The notes: generated from the letters alone by a model not told the origin. Shown: positions 7,949 through 17,170, numbered from the stretch's first letter. The stretch: DNA of 64,000 nucleotides from Rhodocyclaceae bacterium (GCA_016791105.1 JAEUNM010000123.1:1-64000), one strand, 5' to 3'. Translations and numbers: made by a program.

Positions 7949-9358
7949 ATGTTTGCTGCCACTTCCCGTCCCGTGCGTACGCGTTTTGCCCCCAGCCCCA
8001 CCGGTTATCTGCATATAGGCGGGGCGCGCACGGCGCTGTATTCCTGGGCCTATGCGCGCCACCATGGCGGCACCTTCATACTGCGCATCGAAGATACCGA
8101 CATCGAAAGATCCACGCCTGAAGCCGTGCGCGCCATATTCGAAGGCATGCACTGGCTGGGCCTGGAACACGACGAAGGTCCGTTTTTTCAGATGCAGCGT
8201 ATGGAGCGCTACAAGGCGGTCATCGCGGACATGCTGGATCAAGGCACGGCTTATCACTGTTACGCCAGCCCGGCCGAATTGGACGCGATGCGCGAAGCGC
8301 AGCGCGCGCGCGGCGAAAAGCCACGTTATGACGGTCGCTGGCGGCCCGAAGCGGGCAAACAACTGCCGTCGCCGCCGGCCGGCGTGGCGCCCGTAGTGCG
8401 CTTCAAAAATCCGGCCGCCGGCCTGGTCGCCTGGGACGATCTCGTTAAAGGGCGCATCGCGATCGACAACGCCGAACTCGACGACCTCGTGATCGCGCGC
8501 AACGACGGCACCCCGACCTATAACTTCTGCGTATGCGTCGATGACTGGGACATGCGCATTTCGCACGTAATCCGCGGCGATGACCACGTGAATAACACGC
8601 CGCGGCAAATCAACATTTTGCGTGCGCTCGGCGCCGAAATTCCGCACTACGCTCATTTGTCCATGATTCTGGGCGACGACGGCCAGAAACTTTCCAAACG
8701 CCACGGCGCGGTGAGCGTAACGCAGTATGACGAGGACGGTTATCTGCCGGAAGCGGTCGTGAACTATCTGGCGCGCCTGGGCTGGAGCCATGGCGACGAC
8801 GAAATATTTTCGCGCCGGCAGTTCGTCGAGTGGTTCGACCTCGACCACATTACGCCTTCGGCGGCGCAGTTCAACACTGACAAATTGCGCTGGCTGAATG
8901 CGCACTACCTGAAGCAGAGCGACGATGCGGCTTTGGCGGCGCGTATGGCGGCCCAACTTGCGCGGCGCGGGGTCGATGCGGAAAGCGGCGCCGCGCTCGG
9001 CGCCCTGTGCGGGCTCTACAAGGACCGCGTTGCCACACTGAACGAACTGGCCGACGCGATCGAGGCATTTTTTGTCGATGTGCCTATCGCCCCGGCGTTG
9101 CGCGACGAGCACCTGGGTGAGGCCGCGCGCGCGGCCCTGGGTGTTCTGCGCGCAAAATTGGCCGACTGCGCCTGGGAGCGTGCCGCGCTCTCCGCCGCGA
9201 TCAAGGCCACCTGCAAGGAAAGCGGTCTGAAAATGCCTCAAGTGGCCATTCCCTTGCGCGTCGCTTTGCTGGGCCAGCCGCAAAGTCCGTCCATCGATGC
9301 CGTGCTCGAAGCGATGGACAGAAGCCGCGTGCTGGCACGCCTGGATCGTGTTCTGTAA
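7949..9358 (+). CDS. gltX: Glutamate--tRNA ligase
   Basis: A 469-residue class I aminoacyl-tRNA synthetase that charges tRNA-Glu with glutamate in the cytosol. The ATP-binding signature is SPTGYLHIGGART near residues 16-28, and the KMSKS-type loop is KLSKRHG near residue 247. Between them lie the substrate-binding RGDDHVNNTPRQ region and the RIEDTD motif close to the N-terminus. The C-terminal ~150 residues form the anticodon-binding domain. Length is typical for bacterial GltX (~470). ATG 7949 gives the protein its normal N-terminus, since the longer frame adds non-conserved residues. It is the first host gene after the prophage and tRNA-Val. Confidence 0.95.
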   Translation: MFAATSRPVRTRFAPSPTGYLHIGGARTALYSWAYARHHGGTFILRIEDTDIERSTPEAVRAIFEGMHWLGLEHDEGPFFQMQRMERYKAVIADMLDQGTAYHCYASPAELDAMREAQRARGEKPRYDGRWRPEAGKQLPSPPAGVAPVVRFKNPAAGLVAWDDLVKGRIAIDNAELDDLVIARNDGTPTYNFCVCVDDWDMRISHVIRGDDHVNNTPRQINILRALGAEIPHYAHLSMILGDDGQKLSKRHGAVSVTQYDEDGYLPEAVVNYLARLGWSHGDDEIFSRRQFVEWFDLDHITPSAAQFNTDKLRWLNAHYLKQSDDAALAARMAAQLARRGVDAESGAALGALCGLYKDRVATLNELADAIEAFFVDVPIAPALRDEHLGEAARAALGVLRAKLADCAWERAALSAAIKATCKESGLKMPQVAIPLRVALLGQPQSPSIDAVLEAMDRSRVLARLDRVL

Positions 9359-9422
9359 GGGAGGGTACTACTCGACTGTTCGCAAATGCCGGCGCTGTAG
9401 GCGTGCCGGCGTAGCGCGAAAA

Positions 9423-10316
9423 TCAGACGCAAACGAATTCGATTGCTTCACCTTCCAGCGTGCGCGGCTGTCCCGCTGTGAGCCAGCCGTGGCCGCGCAG
9501 GATGACTTCTTCATAGCGCAACAGGAACTCGCTCTCGCCTTCTATCGTGACATAGGTACCGTTGCTGGATCGATCCACCAGCACGAATTTGTCCGCCCGG
9601 CGTTCGATATCCGCATGCTTGCGCGAGGCGCGTGGGCTGTTGATGACGAGGTCGCAGGCCGGATCGCGGCCTATCGATATGCGCCGCGTATCGACGCCGA
9701 ACGCCAGCGTGCGGCCATTCAGGTATAGATGCAACTGGCGCTGGCCGGGCGCATCGGTGAGTGCCGTGTCGCCGACGGCGGTCACTTCCTCTTGCGCCTC
9801 GCACAATAGTTCCACCACTTCGATCGGGCGTTGCATGCCTTTGAGCGTGACCGAATGGCCGGCGCGCAACAGCGGCTGCCACGCTTCGCTCAGATGTATG
9901 GCGGTGCCGCGCGAGGTGAGGGCCTTGCCCGGCGCAGACAGTTCGGACAGCCGCGCGGCGATATTTACGGTATCGCCGAACACGTCGTTTTCGCTTTCCA
10001 CCACCGGGCCGTACTGAAACCCGATGTGTATGCCCAAGCCGAGTGACTGGGGCAGATTCTGCATGCGCAAGGCATGATGGATGGCAATCGCCGCGTCGGC
10101 GGCGGCATCCGCCGACGAGAACACCACCATGATGCCGTCGCCAGTGGTCTTGACCACCCGGCCGCCGGAATCGCCGGCCGAGTCGCACATCACGTCGAGA
10201 CAGCGTTTGATGAGCGCGAACGCCACCTCATCGCCCTGACTTTCGTAGAGCGAGGTGCTGTTGGTGATGTCCGCGAACAACACCGTGCATTCCGACGAAA
10301 CTGCTGCTTGCACCAC
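9423..10316 (-). CDS. Class III adenylate/guanylate cyclase-domain protein with C-terminal FHA domain
   Basis: A 297-residue soluble protein with a GTG start. Residues ~10-170 form a class III cyclase catalytic domain: metal-binding Asp16 in FADITNS and Asp60 in KTTGDG, and the transition-state residues Asn118 and Arg122 in VNIAARL, so it may be active in making cAMP or another cyclic nucleotide. Residues ~203-290 are a forkhead-associated domain with the phosphothreonine-binding residues Arg217, Ser231, His234 and Asn252 (IGRD, SRKH, SSNGT). There is no membrane segment. The FHA domain suggests control by a Ser/Thr kinase substrate, but no kinase gene is present in the window. It converges on gltX. 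Confidence 0.85.
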   Translation of the reverse strand: MVQAAVSSECTVLFADITNSTSLYESQGDEVAFALIKRCLDVMCDSAGDSGGRVVKTTGDGIMVVFSSADAAADAAIAIHHALRMQNLPQSLGLGIHIGFQYGPVVESENDVFGDTVNIAARLSELSAPGKALTSRGTAIHLSEAWQPLLRAGHSVTLKGMQRPIEVVELLCEAQEEVTAVGDTALTDAPGQRQLHLYLNGRTLAFGVDTRRISIGRDPACDLVINSPRASRKHADIERRADKFVLVDRSSNGTYVTIEGESEFLLRYEEVILRGHGWLTAGQPRTLEGEAIEFVCV

Positions 10317-10416
10317 GGTTTTGCTAAGTTGTTGTGAGAAACTTCACAATTGTAGCGGTATGTGCTTTCAAAAATAAACCGCTCTGTCAATTTCCGGCGG
10401 CCGTTTCGGCTCCGCT

Positions 10417-11418
10417 TCAGAAGAAGCGCTGCGCCGCAATGTCCGGCAATGCCATCCCTGTGGCGCGTGCACGTTCGAGCAATTCCCAATAATAGCGGTA
10501 GGAAGCGCGGTCGTGCAGCTTGCCTAAATGGCGTATGGGGCCCCAGGAGGCGTCTTGCGCGGCACATAATATGTCGGCGGCAATTTCGACCTCGCTGCCG
10601 TCAGGCCGCATCGCCTCGAGTATGGGGGTTATCTGATTGGGATGGATGCTCCACATTCTCAAGTAGCCAAACTGCTGCCGGGCGCGCCTGGCATCGGCGT
10701 AAATGGCCGCGGTGTCGCTCAGTTCGGTGGTGACGTTGTGCGCAGGCACCACACCGTGCGCCAATGCCGCAGCCGAAATTTCGCACTTGGCGCGTACTAC
10801 CAGCGGATGTTCGAACTGTCCCGGGCTTTGCATGGCGCTGCCGGGAATTGCGCCGTGGTGGGCCGACACGAAATCCATGAGGCCGAAATCTATCGATTCG
10901 ACGCCCTCGATCGCTGCGATTTGCTGCACTTCAGCCAGCGCGCCGTGGGTTTCGATCAGCACGTGCAAGGGAATCGTAGCAGGCAGTCCGGCCTTTGTTT
11001 CCAGTTCGCGCAAACAGGCGAGCTGTACGCGCACGTCAGCCGCCGAGCGCGCCTTGGGTAGCGTAACGAAAGGCAGTCGCTTGCCGGCGCGCGGAATCAG
11101 AATTTCCAGATCGGCACGCCAATGCGCGTGCGTCACGTCATGAATGCGCGCGCCGACACGGCCGTAGCGGTTGTCATCGCTCATGATCAGATCCGCGCAC
11201 ATGGCGGCGTGCTCGGCTTCGCGGCCGGCCGGTGCGCCATCTTCGCAGTCGCAGGTGACGTCGAATAAGGCACTGCCTGGCCCGGCCATCGAGGCCTGCA
11301 GTGCCAGCGCCTTGCGTATCAGTTTTTCCGAGCCGCAGTAGTGATCGACGACCGGAAGCGCGGGAATCGGGCGCTCGGCCTGGAACAGCACGTCTTTCGG
11401 GTGGATGGCGGAGGACAT
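10417..11418 (-). CDS. HpcH/HpaI aldolase / citrate-lyase-beta-like protein
   Basis: A 333-residue TIM-barrel protein of the HpcH/HpaI aldolase-citrate lyase superfamily, which cleaves or forms C-C bonds in acyl-CoA or oxo-acid substrates using a divalent metal. FDVTCDCEDGAP near the N-terminus and ESIDFGLMDFV in the second half carry the acidic metal-binding residues. The ATG at 11418 was preferred to an in-frame TTG five codons upstream. It follows mdh in the same direction after about 140 bases that include a terminator. The association with malate dehydrogenase suggests malyl-CoA or citramalyl-CoA chemistry, but the substrate cannot be read from sequence. Confidence 0.8.
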   Translation of the reverse strand: MSSAIHPKDVLFQAERPIPALPVVDHYCGSEKLIRKALALQASMAGPGSALFDVTCDCEDGAPAGREAEHAAMCADLIMSDDNRYGRVGARIHDVTHAHWRADLEILIPRAGKRLPFVTLPKARSAADVRVQLACLRELETKAGLPATIPLHVLIETHGALAEVQQIAAIEGVESIDFGLMDFVSAHHGAIPGSAMQSPGQFEHPLVVRAKCEISAAALAHGVVPAHNVTTELSDTAAIYADARRARQQFGYLRMWSIHPNQITPILEAMRPDGSEVEIAADILCAAQDASWGPIRHLGKLHDRASYRYYWELLERARATGMALPDIAAQRFF

Positions 11419-11492
11419 GGACAACGCGCGCAAAGGAAAGGAAACCCATTGTACGCGGCTCCAAGCCTGTCGCGGGGCGGGTGCGACAGGCG

Positions 11493-11525
11493 AAAAAAAT
11501 CCCGCCGCAAGCAGCGGCGGGATTT
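11493..11525 (-). terminator. Rho-independent terminator of mdh
   Basis: Read on the minus strand, a perfect GC-rich stem (AATCCCGCCGC with GCGGCGGGATT, short loop) is followed directly by seven T residues. It lies 37 bases after the mdh stop and so separates mdh from the downstream lyase-like gene. Confidence 0.85.
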
Positions 11526-11561
11526 TGCGGTGACCGAACGCGGCGTTTGCCCGCGCAGGGA

Positions 11562-12551
11562 TCAGCCCAGCATGGACGACACGCCGGCTTGCTCTTCCTG
11601 CAGTTCGGCCAGCGTGGCATTCATTTTCTGGCGCGAAAAATCATCGATCGGCAGATCTTTGATCATCGTGTATTCGCCGTTGGCGCAGGTGCAGGGGAAG
11701 CCATACAGGATGTCTTCCGGAATGCCATACGAGCCGTCGGACGGAATGCCCATGGTGACCCAGGCGCTGCCGGTGCCGAGCGCCCAGTCGCGCATGTGAT
11801 CGATGGCGGCATTGGCGGCGGAAGCAGCCGAGGAGGCACCGCGCGCTTCGATGATGGCGGCGCCGCGCTTGCCCACCTTCGGAATGAAGGTGTCGCGGTA
11901 CCACGGCTCGTCATTCACGACTTGCGGGGCAGGCTGGCCGGCGATGGAGCAGAAGCGAATGTCCGGATACATGGTGGGCGAGTGATTGCCCCACACGACC
12001 ATTTTTTCGATGTCCGACACCAGTTTGCCGGTTTTGGCGGCGAGCTGGGACAGGGCGCGGTTGTGGTCCAGCCGCAACATCGCGGTGAAATTTTTCTTCG
12101 GCAGATCAGGCGCCGACTTCATCGCGATATAGGCGTTGGTGTTGGCCGGGTTGCCGACCACCAGGGTTTTCACGCCGCGCGAGGCGGATGCGTTGAGGGC
12201 ACGGCCCTGCTCGATGAAAATCTTCGCGTTTTCCATCAGCAAGTCCTTGCGCTCCATGCCGGGGCCGCGCGGGCGCGCGCCGACCAGCAGGGCGTAGTCG
12301 ATGTCCTTGAACGCGACGTTGGGGTCCGCCGTGCCGACCATATCGACGAGGAGCGGGAAGGCGCAATCTTCCAGTTCCATCATGACACCCTTGAGTGCCT
12401 GTTGCGCCTTTTCCATCGGAAGTTCAAGCATCTGCAGGATGACGGGCTGGTCGCTGCCGAGCATGGCGCCACTCGCGATACGAAACAGCAGCGCATAACC
12501 GATCTGGCCGGCGGCGCCGGTCACAGCCACACGAACGGGGGGTTTAGCCAT
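11562..12551 (-). CDS. mdh: Malate dehydrogenase
   Basis: A 328-residue NAD-dependent enzyme converting malate to oxaloacetate in the TCA cycle. The Rossmann motif TGAAGQIGYALLFRIA is at residues ~8-23. The substrate loop ARPRGPGMERKDLL, the NAD-contacting VVGNPANTNA and the catalytic segment VVWGNHSPTMYPD, including the active-site His, are all intact. The length fits the ~325-residue cytosolic/bacterial MDH type. ATG 12551 was chosen over ATG 12557 because the GAGGA ribosome binding site lies seven bases before it and only one base before the other. It is divergent from the gntR gene that leads the sdh-odh cluster. Confidence 0.95.
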   Translation of the reverse strand: MAKPPVRVAVTGAAGQIGYALLFRIASGAMLGSDQPVILQMLELPMEKAQQALKGVMMELEDCAFPLLVDMVGTADPNVAFKDIDYALLVGARPRGPGMERKDLLMENAKIFIEQGRALNASASRGVKTLVVGNPANTNAYIAMKSAPDLPKKNFTAMLRLDHNRALSQLAAKTGKLVSDIEKMVVWGNHSPTMYPDIRFCSIAGQPAPQVVNDEPWYRDTFIPKVGKRGAAIIEARGASSAASAANAAIDHMRDWALGTGSAWVTMGIPSDGSYGIPEDILYGFPCTCANGEYTMIKDLPIDDFSRQKMNATLAELQEEQAGVSSMLG

Positions 12552-12770
12552 TCTCATGTCCTCACGGCGGTTGAAAAACGATCATTATGGCAGGCTTGCG
12601 CTTACGCGCTACTTACCGTTCGATCAAAAAAGTTCTGCCGGTGCCAGGGCCGGGGGCACCCAAGTATTTGGCGCGCAGTGGCTGAAAAGCGCCGGTCTTA
12701 TAATAGACATAAAACACATGATATCCTACAAGATGTGGACCAATTCACGCTTTTGTGGTGAAATGGAACA
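12552..12770. promoter_or_regulatory. Divergent mdh / gntR control region with a TATAAT box
   Basis: A perfect -10 hexamer TATAAT lies at 12699-12704, reading toward gntR, with only a weak -35 match about 17 bases upstream. The 220-bp gap separates two divergent genes, so mdh must also be driven from here. AT-rich sequence around 12700-12740 stands out from the GC-rich surroundings. It may hold operators, but no clean palindrome for a GntR dimer could be defined. Confidence 0.45.
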
Positions 12771-13499
12771 ATGGCGCATGAGTCCCCCACGTTCAGTCCA
12801 CTTTACCGGCAGATCAAAGACCTCATCATTCAGGGGCTGCAATCGGGCGAGTGGCGGCCAGGTGAGGCCATCCCCAGCGAAGTGGAGCTGGCGCACCGCT
12901 TCAACGTCAGCCAGGGTACCGTGCGCAAGGCCATCGACGAACTGGCCGCGGAACACCTGCTGGTCCGCAAACAAGGCAAAGGAACTTTCGTCTCCAGTCA
13001 TGCCGATCCACGCGCATTTTTCCGATTTCTCCGCCTCGTCCGCCAGGATGGGCAGATCGAGCCGGCACAAAGCGTGCCGCTCGAATGCCTGCGTGCGCGG
13101 GCCGGCGTCGAAGCCGCGCGGGTGCTCGAAATCCAGCCTGGCGACGCCATCGTCGTCATGCGCCGCGTACTGCGCTTCGGCGGCAAGACGCTAGTGGTGG
13201 ACGAAATCTATCTGCCGGGCGATCTGTTCGGCAGCATGACCCTCGAGGTGCTGCAGACCTATCAGGGTTCGCTGTACAGCTTGTTCGAATCACGCTTCGG
13301 CGTGCGTATCATCCGTGCAACAGAAAAGATACGAGCCGTTGCGGCGGATCGCAGCTCCGGCGATATTCTCGCGGTTCCCGAGGGCACGCCGCTCCTTTCC
13401 GTGGAACGAGTCACTTACACCTACCAGGATCGCCCGGTCGAGTGGCGGCGAGGTCTTTACTGCACCAACGAATATTTCTATTTGAACGAATTGACCTGA
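12771..13499 (+). CDS. GntR-family (HutC type) transcriptional regulator
   Basis: A 242-residue regulator. Residues ~9-75 are the winged helix-turn-helix of GntR proteins (YRQIKDLIIQGLQSGEWRPG, SEVELAHRFNVSQGTVRKAI, then the KGTFV wing). Residues ~95-235 form a UTRA effector-binding domain ending in the typical RRGLYCTNEYFYLNEL. HutC-type regulators bind small metabolites. It directly precedes sdhC in the same direction, with 105 bases between, so control of the succinate dehydrogenase/2-oxoglutarate dehydrogenase genes is likely. The ligand is unknown. The start codon lacks a strong ribosome binding site. Confidence 0.88.
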   Translation: MAHESPTFSPLYRQIKDLIIQGLQSGEWRPGEAIPSEVELAHRFNVSQGTVRKAIDELAAEHLLVRKQGKGTFVSSHADPRAFFRFLRLVRQDGQIEPAQSVPLECLRARAGVEAARVLEIQPGDAIVVMRRVLRFGGKTLVVDEIYLPGDLFGSMTLEVLQTYQGSLYSLFESRFGVRIIRATEKIRAVAADRSSGDILAVPEGTPLLSVERVTYTYQDRPVEWRRGLYCTNEYFYLNELT

Positions 13500-13604
13500 C
13501 TTACGCGCCCGCGCAGTCAGTGTGTGGTAAGCAAGTGTGGAGTAAAGTCTTGAATTGGTGTTTTTCCGCTGCGTTGCAGCAAAACGAGAAAATAGGGGAA
13601 TGCA

Positions 13605-13994
13605 ATGTCTGAAGTCGCGTTGAAGAAGCGCCGGCCCAAACACCTGCAACTGACGGAAATTCGACTGCCCTTACCCGGCTTCGTTTCCATCCTGCACCGG
13701 ATCAGCGGCGCCGGCTTATTTCTGATGTTGCCGTTTCTGCTGTATCTATTCACTTCGAGCCTGTGGTCTGAAGAATCGTTCGCGCAGTACAAGGCGGTCG
13801 TCAGCAATCCGTTCAGCAAGCTCATCCTGTTCGGCCTCCTGTGGGCTTATCTGCACCATTTCTGTGCCGGCATCCGCTTCCTGCTGCTCGACGTGCACGT
13901 CGGGCTGGACCTGCCCAGCGCCCGCAAGAGCGCCGGTGCGGTGCTGGTCGTAAGCCTTCTGCTTACCGTACTGATCGGGGTGAAACTATGGTAG
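13605..13994 (+). CDS. sdhC: Succinate dehydrogenase cytochrome b556 subunit
   Basis: A 129-residue membrane anchor of complex II. Three transmembrane helices are visible (about 33-51, 71-95 and 109-127). Ser28, His31 and Arg32 match the quinone-site SxxHR signature, and His84/His85 in YLHHFCAGIR is the expected haem b ligand. AGGGGAA lies before the ATG. The stop overlaps the sdhD start by seven bases. First gene of sdhCDABE. Confidence 0.93.
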   Translation: MSEVALKKRRPKHLQLTEIRLPLPGFVSILHRISGAGLFLMLPFLLYLFTSSLWSEESFAQYKAVVSNPFSKLILFGLLWAYLHHFCAGIRFLLLDVHVGLDLPSARKSAGAVLVVSLLLTVLIGVKLW

Positions 13995-14335
13995 ATCGTA
14001 TCGTCGTCGGCGCCCATTACGGCCTTAAAGATTGGCTTGGGCAGCGCATCACAGCCTGTGTGATGGCGCTCTATACGGTGCTGTTCGCTGTGCAGGCGCT
14101 GGGCCTGCCGGAAATGAATTACGCCAACTGGCGCGCCATGTTCGCGGGCGGATTCATGCGCTTTGCGACCTTCCTGTTTTTTGCCTGCCTGTTCTATCAC
14201 GTCTGGGTCGGCATACGCGATATCTACATGGACTATGTCAAGCCCGCCGGTATCCGCCTGGCACTGCACGCGGTTACCGCTCTGCTGCTCATCGGCTACC
14301 TCGGCTGGGCCGCGCAAGCACTCTGGAGACTGTAA
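13988..14335 (+). CDS. sdhD: Succinate dehydrogenase hydrophobic membrane anchor subunit
   Basis: A 115-residue protein with three membrane helices (about 20-38, 56-77 and 88-110). The segment FYHVWVGIRDIYMDYV carries the His that ligates haem and the Asp-Tyr pair of the quinone site. ATG 13988 overlaps the end of sdhC, implying translational coupling. With SdhC it anchors the SdhAB dimer to the inner membrane and passes electrons to ubiquinone. Confidence 0.93.
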   Translation: MVDRIVVGAHYGLKDWLGQRITACVMALYTVLFAVQALGLPEMNYANWRAMFAGGFMRFATFLFFACLFYHVWVGIRDIYMDYVKPAGIRLALHAVTALLLIGYLGWAAQALWRL

Positions 14336-16123
14336 GTGAGCATACCCATTCGCAAATTTGACGCGGTCATCGTGGGCGCCGGCGGCGCCGGACTGCGCGC
14401 AGCGATTCAGTCGTCCGAAGCCGGCCTGAAGACCGCCGTGCTGTCGAAAGTATTCCCGACCCGCTCGCACACCGTTGCGGCGCAGGGCGGGGTGGCTGCC
14501 TCGCTCGGCAATTCCGAGGAAGACCACTGGCACTGGCACATGTACGACACCGTCAAGGGGTCGGACTGGCTGGGCGACCAGGATGCCATCGAATTCATGT
14601 GCCGCAAGGCCAACGAGTGCGTGATCGAACTCGAACACTATGGCATGCCGTTCGACCGGCTGGATAACGGCCGCATCTATCAGCGTCCGTTCGGCGGGCA
14701 TATGTCGAATTTCGGCGAAAAGCCGGTGCGCCGTTCCTGTGCCGCGGCTGACCGTACCGGTCACGCCATGCTGCACGCGATGTACCAGCGCAACGTCAAG
14801 GTGAACACGCAATTTTTCGTCGAGTGGATGGCGCTCGATATCGTGCGTGATGCCGAAGGCGCCGTGGTGGGGGTTACCGCCATCGAAATGGAATCGGGTG
14901 AAATCGTCCTGTTCCACGCCAAGGCGGTGCTGTTCGCCACCGGCGGCGCGGGCCGCATTTTCTATTCCTCGACCAACGCCTTCATCAACACCGGCGACGG
15001 CCCGGGCATGGCGGCGCGTGCCGGCATTCCGCTCGAGGACATGGAATTCTGGCAATTCCACCCGACCGGCGTGGCCGGTGCCGGCGTGCTGATTACCGAA
15101 GGCGTGCGCGGCGAGGGCGGTATCCTGCGCAACGATGCCGGCGAGCGTTTCATGGAACGCTATGCCCCCAACGCCAAAGATCTCGCTTCGCGCGACGTGG
15201 TTTCGCGCGCCATGGTGACGGAAATCAACGAAGGCCGCGGCTGCGGGCCGAACAAGGATTTCGTGCTGCTGGACATCACGCACCTGCCGCCCGAAACCAT
15301 CCTGAAGCGCCTGCCCGGCATTCGCGAAATTTCCATCCAGTTCGCCGGGATCGACCCGATCAAGGAACCGATACCCGTGGTGCCGACCTGCCACTATCAG
15401 ATGGGTGGCATTCCCACCAACTATCTGGGTGAGGTCGTCGTCCCGCAAGGCGATAACGTCGGCGTGCCGGTGAGCGGCTTTTACGCGGCGGGTGAATGTG
15501 CCTGTGCATCCGTACATGGCGCCAACCGGCTGGGTACCAATTCGCTGCTCGACCTTCTGGTGTTCGGCAAGTCGGCCGGCACCACCATGGTCGAATTCAT
15601 CAAGAACCATCCGGCTGCGCATCGCCCGCTGCCGGCCGATGCGGGCGACTATTCGCTCGCGCGTGTCGACCGTCTCAACAATCAGAAAGACGGTGCCGAC
15701 GTGCATGCTACCCGGCTGGCCATGCAGCGCACCATGCAGAACCATTGCGGCGTGTTCCGCTTCAAGGATTTGCTGGCGCAGGGCGTGTCCAAAATCATGG
15801 ATGTTGCGGCCGATGTCGCGCGCACCGAAATCAAGGACAAGTCGCAGGTGTTCAACACCGCGCGCCTGGAAGCGCTGGAGCTTGAAAACCTTATCGAAGT
15901 GGCCAAGGCGACCATCGTGTCCGCCAACGCGCGTACCGAATCGCGTGGCGCCCACGTGCGCGACGACGCGCCCGACACGGCGGAACGTCCGGATGGCCGC
16001 GACGACAAGAACTGGCTCAAGCACACTTTGTGGCATCGCGACGGCAACCGCCTCGAATACAAGCCGGTCATTCTCAAACCCCTGAGCGTGGACACCATCG
16101 CGCTCAAGAAGCGCGCTTACTGA
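14336..16123 (+). CDS. sdhA: Succinate dehydrogenase flavoprotein subunit
   Basis: A 595-residue catalytic subunit oxidising succinate to fumarate. The FAD-binding motif VIVGAGGAGLRAA is at residues 11-23 and His45 in RSHTVAAQGG is the residue that carries covalent FAD. The active-site stretch HPTGVAGAGVLITEGVRGEGG is present (read in two halves), as is the C-terminal ARTESRGAHVRDD typical of the family. The gene starts with GTG at 14336, the base after the sdhD stop. Length is normal. Confidence 0.96.
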   Translation: MSIPIRKFDAVIVGAGGAGLRAAIQSSEAGLKTAVLSKVFPTRSHTVAAQGGVAASLGNSEEDHWHWHMYDTVKGSDWLGDQDAIEFMCRKANECVIELEHYGMPFDRLDNGRIYQRPFGGHMSNFGEKPVRRSCAAADRTGHAMLHAMYQRNVKVNTQFFVEWMALDIVRDAEGAVVGVTAIEMESGEIVLFHAKAVLFATGGAGRIFYSSTNAFINTGDGPGMAARAGIPLEDMEFWQFHPTGVAGAGVLITEGVRGEGGILRNDAGERFMERYAPNAKDLASRDVVSRAMVTEINEGRGCGPNKDFVLLDITHLPPETILKRLPGIREISIQFAGIDPIKEPIPVVPTCHYQMGGIPTNYLGEVVVPQGDNVGVPVSGFYAAGECACASVHGANRLGTNSLLDLLVFGKSAGTTMVEFIKNHPAAHRPLPADAGDYSLARVDRLNNQKDGADVHATRLAMQRTMQNHCGVFRFKDLLAQGVSKIMDVAADVARTEIKDKSQVFNTARLEALELENLIEVAKATIVSANARTESRGAHVRDDAPDTAERPDGRDDKNWLKHTLWHRDGNRLEYKPVILKPLSVDTIALKKRAY

Positions 16124-16133
16124 GGAGCGAAGG

Positions 16134-16844
16134 ATGTCTTCCCGCACAGTCGAATTCAGCATCTATCGCTACAACCCGGACAAGGACGACAAGCCGTACA
16201 TGCAGACACTGTCGGTCGAACTCGATTCGACTGACCGCAAGTTGCTCGACGCGCTGGTCAAGCTCAAGGCGAAGGACGACACGCTGTCCTTCCGCCGCTC
16301 CTGCCGCGAAGGGGTGTGCGGTTCCGATGCCATGAACATCAACGGCAAGAACGGCCTGGCCTGTCTCACCGACATGGAGAAGCTGGAGTCGCCGGTCGTG
16401 TTGCGTCCGCTGCCGGGGCTGCCGGTCGTGCGCGACCTCATCGTCGATATGACGCAGTTCTTCAAGCAATACCACTCGATCAAGCCGTATCTGATCAACA
16501 ACGAGCCGCCGCCCGAGCGCGAACGCCTGCAGTCGCCGGAAGAGCGCGACGAACTTAACGGACTCTATGAGTGCATACTGTGTGCCTGCTGTTCGACCTC
16601 CTGCCCGTCGTTCTGGTGGAACCCGGACAAATTCGTCGGACCGGCCGGCCTGTTGGCGGCTTACCGCTTTATCGCCGATACGCGCGACCAGGCGACCAGC
16701 GAGCGCCTCGATAACCTCGAGGATCCGTACCGCCTGTTCCGTTGCCACACGATCATGAATTGCGTAGACGTTTGTCCGAAGAGCCTCAACCCGACCCGGG
16801 CCATAGGCAAAATCAAGGACATGATGGTCCGTCGCGCAATCTAA
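16134..16844 (+). CDS. sdhB: Succinate dehydrogenase iron-sulfur subunit
   Basis: A 236-residue electron-transfer subunit. Cys57, Cys62, Asp65 and Cys77 bind the [2Fe-2S] cluster. Cys147/150/153 with Cys214 and Cys157/204/210 provide the ligands for the [4Fe-4S] and [3Fe-4S] clusters (CILCACCSTSC and CHTIMNCVDVC). All cluster ligands are intact. GAGGAGCGAAGG lies before the start, ten bases after sdhA. Confidence 0.96.
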   Translation: MSSRTVEFSIYRYNPDKDDKPYMQTLSVELDSTDRKLLDALVKLKAKDDTLSFRRSCREGVCGSDAMNINGKNGLACLTDMEKLESPVVLRPLPGLPVVRDLIVDMTQFFKQYHSIKPYLINNEPPPERERLQSPEERDELNGLYECILCACCSTSCPSFWWNPDKFVGPAGLLAAYRFIADTRDQATSERLDNLEDPYRLFRCHTIMNCVDVCPKSLNPTRAIGKIKDMMVRRAI

Positions 16845-16864
16845 CCAATACAAAGACCATCAAA

Positions 16865-17116
16865 GTGCAGGCCGAGGCGGATGCGTTGTTGAAAGGGCGG
16901 TTGCGCTGGCGCAGCCGCCGTGGCTTGCTGGAACTCGATATCGCGTTCCAGCGTTTCATCGAGCGCGATTTCGACGCGCTTGCGCCGGCCGAGTTGGAGG
17001 CGCTCTCCCGACTGCTCGATTACGACGACCCCGAATTGTGGGCCATCGTGAGCGGCAGGGAGGAGTGCGAAGAGGAAGACTTACTGGGGTTGGTCGAGTT
17101 GCTGCGCAAGGTTTAA
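16865..17116 (+). CDS. sdhE: SdhE-type FAD assembly factor
   Basis: An 83-residue protein of the SdhE/DUF339 family, which promotes covalent attachment of FAD to SdhA. The conserved RGxxE motif is Arg19-Gly20-Leu-Leu-Glu23, followed by the helical IAFQRFIERDFD and the WAIVSGREE tail. No in-frame ATG follows the sdhB stop. GTG at 16865 gives the family's usual length and was chosen, but the ribosome binding site is weak, so the start is uncertain. It closes the sdhCDABE set. Confidence 0.85.
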   Translation: MQAEADALLKGRLRWRSRRGLLELDIAFQRFIERDFDALAPAELEALSRLLDYDDPELWAIVSGREECEEEDLLGLVELLRKV

Positions 17117-17170
17117 CCAACGCGGGCTCGCCCGGCAGACTGTTTTAAACGAGAGCACAGAGGAACACGC

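Noticed and set aside
9297..9728. Plus-strand frame of 143 residues after gltX
   Set aside because: It overlaps the end of gltX in another frame and is antisense to the FHA domain of the cyclase protein.
13847..16162. Long open frame (771 residues) on the minus strand opposite sdhC-sdhA
   Set aside because: It is antisense to intact, well-conserved genes. High GC at third codon positions leaves such shadow frames open, and its composition (His- and Arg-rich) fits no protein family.
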